Of a stretch of 64,000 nucleotides of DNA, positions 52,492-60,275 are shown piece after piece. Source of the DNA: Chitinophagaceae bacterium. GTDB lineage: Bacteria; Bacteroidota; Bacteroidia; Chitinophagales; Chitinophagaceae. The first letter of the stretch is position 1. Every line of letters starts with the position of its first letter. The translations under genes and the position numbers were made by a program. The DNA lies in assembly GCA_016720565.1 (NCBI GenBank), contig JADKKJ010000011.1, forward strand, positions 1 to 64,000, in the 5' to 3' direction. Under the pieces are notes generated by a model. It ran no database searches and was not told the DNA's origin. It was given only the letters and a program-made list of their open reading frames with translations.

Positions 52492-52509
52492 AAAGACATC
52501 AATGTCTTT
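52492..52509. promoter_or_regulatory. 18-base palindromic operator overlapping the nos start point
   Basis: AAAGACAT CA ATGTCTTT is an exact inverted repeat placed right over the predicted transcription start, where a bound repressor would block polymerase. The divergent Rrf2/NsrR-like protein is the prime candidate; the CRP-fused regulator is another. AT-rich leader follows to 52551. Confidence 0.65.
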
Positions 52510-52551
52510 ATTAAAAAATACCTTAATATCTATTAATATAAATAAATAAAC

Positions 52552-53028
52552 ATGAAAGCTTCGATCATTAAAATGACCCTGGCGCTGGCCATTGCTTCCT
52601 TCGGTTTATTCTCCTGCGGAAATGAAGGAGTTAACAAGGATGAGAAGACCGTAGATCTTCAGGATCTGACCAAGAACCAACCTGAACAGCATGGTTCCGA
52701 ATTAAAGGAATCGGACATCGTTGTCACAAACCCACTGAACGCGGAATGGGTGAAAGCGGGCCAGGCTATCTATAACCTGAAATGCCAGAGTTGTCATCGC
52801 CTGACCGGCGATAAACTGGTGGGACCCGGATGGAAAGATGTGACCAAAAGAAGGACGCCGCTTTGGATCATGAATATGGCCACCAACGTGGAGATGATGC
52901 TGGAAACTGATCCGGAAGCGCAAAAACTACTGGAACAATGTATGGTTCGGATGCCTAACCAGAACCTTAACAAGGAACAGGCCCGAACCGTAGTTGAATT
53001 CATGCGCTCCAACGACGGAGAAAAATAA
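52552..53028 (+). CDS. c-type cytochrome lipoprotein of the nos operon
   Basis: 158 residues. Lipoprotein signal (LALAIASFGLFSC, Cys22), a spacer, then one heme-binding CQSCH (78-82), GPGWKDVTKR and a probable distal ligand in MVRMPNQN. It is first in the nos operon, 30 bases before nosZ, so it most likely gives electrons to N2O reductase in the periplasm. No nosR homologue is seen in the window, in line with clade II systems. Confidence 0.9.
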   Translation: MKASIIKMTLALAIASFGLFSCGNEGVNKDEKTVDLQDLTKNQPEQHGSELKESDIVVTNPLNAEWVKAGQAIYNLKCQSCHRLTGDKLVGPGWKDVTKRRTPLWIMNMATNVEMMLETDPEAQKLLEQCMVRMPNQNLNKEQARTVVEFMRSNDGEK

Positions 53029-53058
53029 GCTTCCCATTTCTTACGTTAAAAAAATAAA

Positions 53059-55050
53059 ATGAAACATTCATTCAAGAACTTCCTGTTCCTGGTATTGCTT
53101 TTTTCAGCAGGCAATATTCTTTTTACAGGTTGTAAACCAAAAGGCAGTGGCTCAGCCGTTGCAAGCGATGCTGCATCTAAAGTATATGTAGCCCCCGGCA
53201 AATACGACGAATTCTATGATTTTGTCAGCGGCGGGTTCAGTGGTCAGATGGCCGTTTATGGTATCCCTTCCGGCCGGCTTCTCCGGGTGATACCCGTATT
53301 CTCAGTAGATCCGGAAAAAGGATATGGTTATAGTGAAGAGACAAAACCTATGCTGAATACTTCCAATGGATTCATTCCCTGGGATGATCTTCACCATATC
53401 GCCCTTTCTGAAACTGATGGCGTACATGATGGACGCTGGGTTTTTGCCAATGGAAATAATACTCCCCGTCTTGCAAGGATCGACCTGCGGACATTCCGCA
53501 CCGCAGAGATCCTGGAGATACCGAATAGTGCGGGTAACCACTCCTCCCCTTTCATTACTGAAAATTCTGAATATATAGTTGCCGGAACCCGTTTTAGTAT
53601 TCCCCTTGGCGACAAACAGGATGTTGCTATTAATTCTTACAAGGAAAATTTTAAAGGAACAGTAAGTTTTATCAGCGTTGATAAAACTTCTGGCAATATG
53701 AATATTGCTTTCCAGATCCTCACTCCTGGTATCAATTTTGACCTGGCCCGCGCAGGTAAAGGCAAATCGCATGGCTGGTTCTTTTTCAGTTGTTATAATT
53801 CTGAAAAAGCAAACACGCTTTTAGAAGTGAATGCTTCTCAGAAAGACAAAGATTTCATCATGTGTGTGAACTGGAAGAAGGCCGAAGAATATGTAAAAGC
53901 AGGAAAAGGGATCAAGAAATCCGTGAGGTATGCACACAACACGTATAGCGATGTTACGCACAGCGCCACTTCTACCATGATGAATGAGGTATTGATGCTG
54001 GATCCAAAAGATTGCCCCGATATGATCTATTTCATGCCCTGTCCTAAATCACCACACGGCTGCGATACAGATCCCACCGGTGAATACATTGTAGGAAGCG
54101 GTAAACTGGCCGCGACCATCCCTGTTTTTTCATTTACTAAAATACAGGCTGCTATCGCCAGTAAGAATTATGATGGCAGTTTTGACGGTATCCCAGTTTT
54201 AAAATATGAAGCGGTATTGCATGGTGAAGTGCAGAAACCCGGACTGGGCCCTCTTCATACCGAATTTGACGGTAAGGGTAATGCCTATACCTCTTTCTTC
54301 GTTTCCTCTGAGATCGTAAAATGGAATGTAGAAAGCCTGAAGGTACTGGACCGTGTTCCCACTTATTACTCTGTAGGTCACCTTTCCGTTGCCGGAGGTC
54401 CTACAAAAAAACCATGGGGCAAATACCTGATCGCCTATAATAAGATCACTAAAGACCGTTACCTGCCAACCGGACCCGAACTGGCACAAAGTGCTCAGCT
54501 ATATTCCATAGATGGAGATAAGATGAAATTATTGCTGGATTTCCCAACCATTGGTGAACCGCACTATGCGGAAATGATCCCAGCTGAGTTAATAGCTAAA
54601 AATAGTCTGAAGATCTTCAAAATAGAGGACAACAAAAATCCATATGCCGCCCTGGGAGATAATAATACTAAAGTAGAACGTAAAGGAAATGAGGTGCATG
54701 TTTACATGACCTGCATCCGCTCACATTTCACACCGGATAATATTGAAGGAGTAAAAATGGGAGACATAGTTTATTTCCATGTAACCAACCTGGAACAGGA
54801 TTGGGATATCCCGCATGGTTTCGCTATTAAAGGCGCCAATAATGGAGAATTGCTGATCATGCCGGGTGAGACCCAAACACTGAAATGGGTGCCGGAAAAA
54901 TCAGCGGTATTCCCCTTCTACTGCACTGACTTCTGCTCAGCGCTGCACCAGGAAATGCAGGGTTATATCCGGGTGAGTCCTGCAGGTTCTAATGTGCCCA
55001 TCAGTTTCAGCACAGGGAAGACCACTCCTGATGAGATCCCCACTAAATAA
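53059..55050 (+). CDS. nosZ: nitrous oxide reductase, clade II (lipoprotein, Sec-exported)
   Basis: 663 residues. It reduces N2O to N2 in the periplasm. The signal is a Sec lipoprotein type (LLFSAGNILFTGC, Cys25) with no twin-arginine motif, which marks clade II. The beta-propeller holding CuZ has histidine motifs such as WDDLHHIALSETDG and NSAGNHSSPF. The C-terminal cupredoxin domain holds CuA: CTDFCSALHQEM with C622, C626, H630 and M633, and a histidine in DIPHGFAIKG. Length is normal. Confidence 0.96.
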   Translation: MKHSFKNFLFLVLLFSAGNILFTGCKPKGSGSAVASDAASKVYVAPGKYDEFYDFVSGGFSGQMAVYGIPSGRLLRVIPVFSVDPEKGYGYSEETKPMLNTSNGFIPWDDLHHIALSETDGVHDGRWVFANGNNTPRLARIDLRTFRTAEILEIPNSAGNHSSPFITENSEYIVAGTRFSIPLGDKQDVAINSYKENFKGTVSFISVDKTSGNMNIAFQILTPGINFDLARAGKGKSHGWFFFSCYNSEKANTLLEVNASQKDKDFIMCVNWKKAEEYVKAGKGIKKSVRYAHNTYSDVTHSATSTMMNEVLMLDPKDCPDMIYFMPCPKSPHGCDTDPTGEYIVGSGKLAATIPVFSFTKIQAAIASKNYDGSFDGIPVLKYEAVLHGEVQKPGLGPLHTEFDGKGNAYTSFFVSSEIVKWNVESLKVLDRVPTYYSVGHLSVAGGPTKKPWGKYLIAYNKITKDRYLPTGPELAQSAQLYSIDGDKMKLLLDFPTIGEPHYAEMIPAELIAKNSLKIFKIEDNKNPYAALGDNNTKVERKGNEVHVYMTCIRSHFTPDNIEGVKMGDIVYFHVTNLEQDWDIPHGFAIKGANNGELLIMPGETQTLKWVPEKSAVFPFYCTDFCSALHQEMQGYIRVSPAGSNVPISFSTGKTTPDEIPTK

Positions 55051-55057
55051 TTTTTTC

Positions 55058-55082
55058 AAGCGGGACCAAAGGGTCCCGCTTT
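55058..55082 (+). terminator. hairpin after nosZ
   Basis: AAGCGGGACC, loop AAA, GGGTCCCGCTT. A strong stem with only a short T run, so probably a partial terminator or an mRNA-stabilising hairpin that lets nosZ be made in excess over the accessory genes. Confidence 0.7.
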
Positions 55083-55100
55083 ACCAAAAACACAAGCCAA

Positions 55101-55661
55101 ATGAAAAAGATACTGAACCTGCTGCCCCTGTTGTTGCTGCTTATACTGGTTGCCTGTAATAACAAAACAGAAACAACTAAAGAAGATACTACTGGAAATA
55201 ATCTTACCGGAGGACAGGAAGCGGTAAAAGATGATGAATCAAAACCGGATGTTGTGAAAGTAGCGGTGGGGTCTAAGGACCATACCACCCTGGTAGCGGC
55301 ACTTAAACAGGCGGAACTGGTGACCTCACTTTCCAATGCAGGGCCGTTTACTGTTTTCGCTCCGATAAATGCCGCTTTCGATAAACTCCCTGCGGGAACC
55401 GTTGACAACCTGATGAAAGACGAGAACAAGGCCGATCTGCAGAACATCCTGCAATACCATGTGACCACATCAGCCCTGAAACCGGATTTTTTTAAAGATG
55501 GACAGACCTTAGGCATGGTAAATGGGGACAATATCACTATCAGCATTAAAGACGGGAAAGTGGTATTAAATAATTCAGCCACCATCGTTGCCAGTATACA
55601 GGCCTCTAATGGAATGGTGCATGTGATCGACGGCGTTCTTTTGCCTCCCGCAAAGAAATGA
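55101..55661 (+). CDS. fasciclin-domain lipoprotein in the nos operon
   Basis: 186 residues. Lipoprotein signal (LLPLLLLLILVAC) and one FAS1 domain (TTLVAALKQAELVTSLSNAG, PFTVFAPINAAFDKLPAG, LQNILQYHVTTSALK, GMVHVIDGVLLPP). FAS1 domains mediate adhesion or protein contacts. Its place between nosZ and the nosL fusion suggests a role in assembling or anchoring N2O reductase; no biochemical role can be read from the sequence. Confidence 0.92.
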   Translation: MKKILNLLPLLLLLILVACNNKTETTKEDTTGNNLTGGQEAVKDDESKPDVVKVAVGSKDHTTLVAALKQAELVTSLSNAGPFTVFAPINAAFDKLPAGTVDNLMKDENKADLQNILQYHVTTSALKPDFFKDGQTLGMVNGDNITISIKDGKVVLNNSATIVASIQASNGMVHVIDGVLLPPAKK

Positions 55662-55678
55662 TAGCCTAAAATAAAATC

Positions 55679-56710
55679 ATGAAAGAACTAAGCATACCCT
55701 CCCGCATACTTGTCGCCTTCGCCTCCGGAGCCCTGATAGTCGTATTCTTTTTACCAGCCTGGCGGATCGACCTGTTTGCCCCGCAATATCCTGAAGGGTT
55801 AACACTTAATATCTGGATCAATGGGCTTTCAGGTGATGTAGATATCATCAATGGTTTGAACCATTATATAGGAATGAAGCATATTACGGTGGCTATGTTC
55901 CCGGAATTCAAATTCCTTCCTTATGTGGTGGGATTTTTCATTGTCCTGGGGATCCTGGTAGCTATCAGCGGACGAATAAAATTCCTGCTGGTCTACCTGG
56001 GTCTGACCGCGATTGGTGGAGCGCTTGCCATGTATGATTTTTATAAATGGGGTTACGATTATGGCCACAACCTTGATCCTACTGCCCCTATACAGGTGCC
56101 TGGCCTATCTTATCAGCCACCTCTTTTCGGCCATAAGCGCTTGCTCAATTTCGATGCTTATTCATTTCCCGATGTAGGTGGATGGGTGGTGATCGGCGCG
56201 GCCATGCTGGCTTTTGGGATATGGTTCTTTGAATGGTACCGCCATCGTAAACCGGGACTTGCAAAGAAAAAATCTATTCCCGCCCTGTTAACATTATTCG
56301 CCCTGATTCCATTTTTAAGTTCCTGTAAAACAGACCCGGTAAAATTCAATCCCGGAAAGGATAATTGCCAGTTCTGCCGTATGGCCATTATGGACACTCG
56401 TTTTGGCGGTCAGCTGATCACTAAAAAAGGCAAGATCTATTTATTTGATGATATGCATTGCATGGCTGCCTTCCTGAAAGATGGCTCCGTTAAAGAAACG
56501 GAGATGGATAAAAAACTAACCGTTTTATTTGATAAGCCAAACGAATTCCTTGATCTCTCTGCTGCCTGGTTCATGATAAGTGATGAGAATAAAAGCCCCA
56601 TGGGAAGTAATGCCGCCGCATTCTCCACCAAAGAAAAAGCAGAGGAGGCCGCCAAATTAAAACACGGAAGCGTAAAAAATGGCGAGCAATTATTGAAGGA
56701 GCTGAGATAA
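55679..56710 (+). CDS. nosL: membrane protein fused to a NosL copper-binding domain
   Basis: 343 residues. The N-terminal part has ~4 membrane helices (ILVAFASGALIVVFFLPAW, FLPYVVGFFIVLGILVAI, FLLVYLGLTAIGGALAMYDF, WVVIGAAMLAFGIWFFEWY). A fifth hydrophobic stretch with a lipobox-like end (LLTLFALIPFLSSC) follows, then a NosL domain: CQFCRMAIMDTRFGGQLITK and YLFDDMHCMAAFL. NosL proteins are copper chaperones for NosZ. The lipobox inside the fusion looks like the original NosL signal, joined to an upstream membrane gene. TAATG overlap with nosD. Confidence 0.9.
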   Translation: MKELSIPSRILVAFASGALIVVFFLPAWRIDLFAPQYPEGLTLNIWINGLSGDVDIINGLNHYIGMKHITVAMFPEFKFLPYVVGFFIVLGILVAISGRIKFLLVYLGLTAIGGALAMYDFYKWGYDYGHNLDPTAPIQVPGLSYQPPLFGHKRLLNFDAYSFPDVGGWVVIGAAMLAFGIWFFEWYRHRKPGLAKKKSIPALLTLFALIPFLSSCKTDPVKFNPGKDNCQFCRMAIMDTRFGGQLITKKGKIYLFDDMHCMAAFLKDGSVKETEMDKKLTVLFDKPNEFLDLSAAWFMISDENKSPMGSNAAAFSTKEKAEEAAKLKHGSVKNGEQLLKELR

Positions 56711-57939
56711 TGCGTTTATTATTCATTACAATATTATCCATTTTGTTCCTGCGGTCGGAGGCGCGCATCATTATGGCTGGGCCAACTGCGGAGATCAAAG
56801 AGTTACGCAAAGCCCTTGCCCTTGCCCGTGATGGGGACAGTATTTTATTGCAGGCCGGCATCTACAAAGAAGGCAGCCTGCTGATCGAACGTTCCATTTC
56901 ACTGATAGGCACGAATGCCATTTTGGATGGAGAGAAAAAATACCAGGTCCTGCTGGTGAGTGGAAAAAATATCCTGATCAGTGGCCTTACCATTCGCAAT
57001 GCCGGATACTCCGCTATGGAAGATTTCGCCGCTGTTAAAGTAGTAGATGCCAGTAATGTGACCATAGAGAACTGCCATATCATCAATGCCTATTTTGCAA
57101 TTCATATCTCCAATACCCGTGCTGTGGTGATAAGGAATAACCGGATCGAAGGAACTCCCCGATCCGAACAATTAAGCGGCAATGGCATTCATCTCTGGAA
57201 ATCGAATTTCGCACTGATCGAAAACAATCATGTTACCGGTCACCGCGACGGCATCTATTTTGAATTCGTTACCAGCTCTACTATACGCAGGAACCACAGT
57301 GAAAAGAACATCCGTTATGGATTGCATTTCATGTTCAGCAACGATGACGCGTATATCCAGAATATTTTCAATGATAATGGAGCAGGGGTAGCCGTGATGT
57401 ATTCTAAAAAAGTAAGAATGGAAGCCAACCGGTTCGACCTTAACTGGGGAGCTTCTGCTTATGGACTGTTACTGAAAGATATTACCGACAGTTACATTGC
57501 CAGAAATATTTTCTATAAGAATACGGTGGCCCTGCATATGGAAGGGACCAGCCGAATTGAAATAAGGAATAATGATTTCCGGAATAATGGCTGGGCCATA
57601 AAGGTGCAGGCCAGCTGCGATAACAACCGTTTCTGGAGAAATAATTTTACCGGCAACAGTTTTGATGTGGCCACCAATGGTTCGGTTTCACTGAATCAAT
57701 TCAGCCAGAATTACTGGGACAAATATGAAGGATACGACCTGAACCATGATGGCGTGGGCGATATCCCATTCAGACCAGTGAGCATGTATTCCATGATCAT
57801 TGAAGAGAATCCCAATGCATTGCTGCTGATGAGAAGTTTTACCGTTCAATTGCTTGATAAGGCGGAGAAAGCCCTGCCCGTGATAACACCCGGCAACCTA
57901 ACAGATGATAAGCCCATGATGAAATACATTAAACAATGA
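56710..57939 (+). CDS. nosD: nitrous oxide reductase maturation protein NosD
   Basis: 409 residues, signal peptide (LLFITILSILFLRSEARI), then right-handed beta-helix repeats of the CASH type (GHRDGIYFEFVTSSTIRRNH, YGLHFMFSNDDAYIQNIF, NNDFRNNGWAIKVQASCDNN). NosD works with NosF and NosY to supply sulfur and assemble the CuZ site. The C-terminus LNQFSQNYWDKYEGYDLNHD is conserved. Its end overlaps nosF by ATGA. Confidence 0.95.
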   Translation: MRLLFITILSILFLRSEARIIMAGPTAEIKELRKALALARDGDSILLQAGIYKEGSLLIERSISLIGTNAILDGEKKYQVLLVSGKNILISGLTIRNAGYSAMEDFAAVKVVDASNVTIENCHIINAYFAIHISNTRAVVIRNNRIEGTPRSEQLSGNGIHLWKSNFALIENNHVTGHRDGIYFEFVTSSTIRRNHSEKNIRYGLHFMFSNDDAYIQNIFNDNGAGVAVMYSKKVRMEANRFDLNWGASAYGLLLKDITDSYIARNIFYKNTVALHMEGTSRIEIRNNDFRNNGWAIKVQASCDNNRFWRNNFTGNSFDVATNGSVSLNQFSQNYWDKYEGYDLNHDGVGDIPFRPVSMYSMIIEENPNALLLMRSFTVQLLDKAEKALPVITPGNLTDDKPMMKYIKQ

Positions 57940-58703
57940 TCAGGATCGAAGCAATAAGTAAAAAGTTCAGGAAACTGCAGGCGCTGGATAATATCAGCGC
58001 GCAATTTGAAAAAGGCCAGGCCATTTCGCTTATCGGCCCTAACGGTTCCGGAAAGACCACGCTTATCAAATGCATCCTGGGTATGGTAAGGCCTGATAAG
58101 GGAAATATTTATGTAGGTGGCCACCCGGTAAAACAGGAACATGAATATCGCCGGATGATAGGCTATATGCCGCAGATAGGCCGCTACCCGGATAATATGC
58201 GCATCGGTCAATTATTCAGCATGATGAAACAACTGCGTAATGATAAACAGGGCGGGCTGGATGAAACACTGGTTGAACAATTCGGACTGAAAAAGATCTA
58301 CGATAAACCCATGAGAACGCTGAGTGGTGGCACCCGCCAAAAAGTGAGTGCTGCCCTGGCTTTTTTGTTCGATCCGGCCATTCTCATATTGGATGAACCT
58401 ACTGCAGGCCTTGATCCACTTTCTGCAGAGATCCTGAAGGCAAGGATCATTGAACAGAAGAAAAAAGACAAGCTGATACTGATCACTTCCCATATTCTAA
58501 GCGACCTGGATGAACTAACCACGCATGTAATGTATATGCAGGATGGAAAAATGGTATTCCTGAAAGGCCTGGATACCCTCCAGGAGCAAACAGGAGAATT
58601 GAAGATCGGCAAAGCTATCGCACGCATCATGAAAGCGGATGGCGACCAGGAAGACTGGATAAAAAAAATGTTCACCCCCAGCAACGAACAAAAGATCTAC
58701 TGA
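57936..58703 (+). CDS. nosF: ABC transporter ATPase NosF
   Basis: 255 residues. Walker A GPNGSGKTTLIK, signature LSGGTRQKVSAALAF, Walker B AILILDEPTAGLDP and the H-loop in LITSHILSDLDE. With NosY it powers NosD in CuZ maturation. One base separates its stop from the next ATG. Confidence 0.96.
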   Translation: MIRIEAISKKFRKLQALDNISAQFEKGQAISLIGPNGSGKTTLIKCILGMVRPDKGNIYVGGHPVKQEHEYRRMIGYMPQIGRYPDNMRIGQLFSMMKQLRNDKQGGLDETLVEQFGLKKIYDKPMRTLSGGTRQKVSAALAFLFDPAILILDEPTAGLDPLSAEILKARIIEQKKKDKLILITSHILSDLDELTTHVMYMQDGKMVFLKGLDTLQEQTGELKIGKAIARIMKADGDQEDWIKKMFTPSNEQKIY

Positions 58704-58704
58704 T

Positions 58705-59472
58705 ATGATGAAACTTACACGATATGTGGTTTATGATATCATCCGTAACAAGGTGATCATGGCCTATACACTTTTCCTGCTGGTTGTTTCCCTGAGCCTG
58801 TTCCAGGTAGAAGAGAACCAGGGAAAGGCCATACTAAGTCTGATGAATATCGTGCTGATCGTCCTTCCCCTGGTCAGTATCGTATTCGCCACTATACATT
58901 ATTATAACTCCTATGAATTCATTGAGCTGATGCTTTCCCAGCCGCTTGGAAGGACCAGGATCATCTTCAGCGAATATGCCGGTACGGCCCTTTCCCTGCT
59001 AATGGCATTTTTACTGGGTGTGGGAATTCCGGTACTGATCTACTCACCGGATGACAGCGGGCTTTCGTTGCTATTTACCGGTTGCTGCCTCACGCTGATC
59101 TTTACTTCGCTGGCATTTTTAGCATCTGTAAAAGCAAGGGATAAGGCCAGGGGAATTGGCAGCGTGTTATTGCTTTGGTTTTATTTCGCGCTGATCTATG
59201 ATGGGCTGGTGTTATTGATCCTTTTTAATTTCAGTGATTACCCTCTTGAAAAGATCACCCTCCTGCTTACTGCCCTGAACCCGGTGGACCTGGGCCGAAT
59301 TTTCATCATGCTAAAGATGGATATCAGTGCCCTGATGGGCTATACCGGTGCACTGTATAAAGATTTTTTCGGCAGTGGCACGGGGCTTTTATTCACGAGT
59401 TCAATAATGGTACTATGGATAGTCCTGCCCCTATTATGGGCCATTCGAATTTTTAATAAAAAAGATATTTAA
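58705..59472 (+). CDS. nosY: ABC transporter permease NosY
   Basis: 255 residues, six membrane helices (for example ILSLMNIVLIVLPLVSIVFA, TALSLLMAFLLGVGIPVLIY, IGSVLLLWFYFALIYDGLVL, and a final one in MVLWIVLPLLWAIRIF). Partner of NosF. The start may be 58705 or the next ATG at 58708. Confidence 0.94.
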   Translation: MMKLTRYVVYDIIRNKVIMAYTLFLLVVSLSLFQVEENQGKAILSLMNIVLIVLPLVSIVFATIHYYNSYEFIELMLSQPLGRTRIIFSEYAGTALSLLMAFLLGVGIPVLIYSPDDSGLSLLFTGCCLTLIFTSLAFLASVKARDKARGIGSVLLLWFYFALIYDGLVLLILFNFSDYPLEKITLLLTALNPVDLGRIFIMLKMDISALMGYTGALYKDFFGSGTGLLFTSSIMVLWIVLPLLWAIRIFNKKDI

Positions 59473-59500
59473 AACAACTTCATCTAAAAAATAACAACTC

Positions 59501-60193
59501 ATGGAAGCATTCAGAAACAAGACCCTGGGACAGATCGTGACCGAAGACCATCGTGCTGCTACGCTGATGGCCAAATACCGATTGGACTTTTGCTGTAAGG
59601 GAAAAAGAACACTTGAAACCGCCTGCGATGAACAGCATATCTCGGTGGAAGAATTGATGAAAGAACTGGAAGCACTATCCGTAACACAGGATACAGGCAC
59701 CAGTTTTGAAAATATGTCAAACTCTCAGCTGATCAGCCATATTCTGGTGAAACATCACCTTTATGTGAAAACGGAATCTCCGCAATTGCTTTATTTCCTT
59801 CAAAAAATAGCCAGTAAACATGGCGAAAGGCATCCGGAACTTATAGGGTTGCAGGAAACCTTCGCTACCCTGAAAAATGAATTGGAAGAACATATGGAAA
59901 AAGAAGAGACCATTCTTTTCCCGCGGTTAAAGGAAATGACCAAAGAAAGTTACCCCCCTATTCCCGGTAATTTCCTGGCCGGCCCCATACAGGTTATGGA
60001 AGCGGAGCATGAAACAGCCGGTAGGCTGATGGAAGAAATTCGCAGGCTGACCAATGATTATACTCCCCCGGAGGATGCATGCACTACCTACCGGGTTGCC
60101 TTCCAGGGGCTGGAGGCTTATGAAAAAGACCTTCACCAGCATGTTCACCTTGAAAACAATATACTTTTTCCAAGGGCCCAGGTTCAGGCATAA
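59501..60193 (+). CDS. iron-sulfur cluster repair di-iron protein (RIC/YtfE/ScdA family), second copy
   Basis: 230 residues. ScdA N-terminal domain (TLGQIVTEDHRAATLMAKYR, LDFCCKGKRTLETAC) and hemerythrin-like domain with ligands in LVKHHLYVKTESPQLL, LEEHMEKEETILFPRL, EAEHETAGRLMEEI and HVHLENNILFPRA. It is clearly diverged from the copy at 51085, so not a recent duplicate. It is last in the nos operon, 28 bases after nosY, and probably repairs clusters harmed by NO during denitrification. Confidence 0.94.
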   Translation: MEAFRNKTLGQIVTEDHRAATLMAKYRLDFCCKGKRTLETACDEQHISVEELMKELEALSVTQDTGTSFENMSNSQLISHILVKHHLYVKTESPQLLYFLQKIASKHGERHPELIGLQETFATLKNELEEHMEKEETILFPRLKEMTKESYPPIPGNFLAGPIQVMEAEHETAGRLMEEIRRLTNDYTPPEDACTTYRVAFQGLEAYEKDLHQHVHLENNILFPRAQVQA

Positions 60194-60249
60194 TATAATT
60201 GACCAGAATCAGGAAAAATTTTGAATTTTCTCAGGCAGCAGCCAGAGGA

Positions 60250-60274
60250 GACCAGCTATTTTAGCTGGTCTTTC
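60250..60274 (+). terminator. hairpin between the RIC gene and ccoI
   Basis: GACCAGCTA, loop TTT, TAGCTGGTC, then TTTCT. A perfect nine-pair stem ending five bases before the ccoI start codon. It may end the nos operon message or hide the ccoI start in RNA. Confidence 0.75.
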
Positions 60275-60275
60275 T

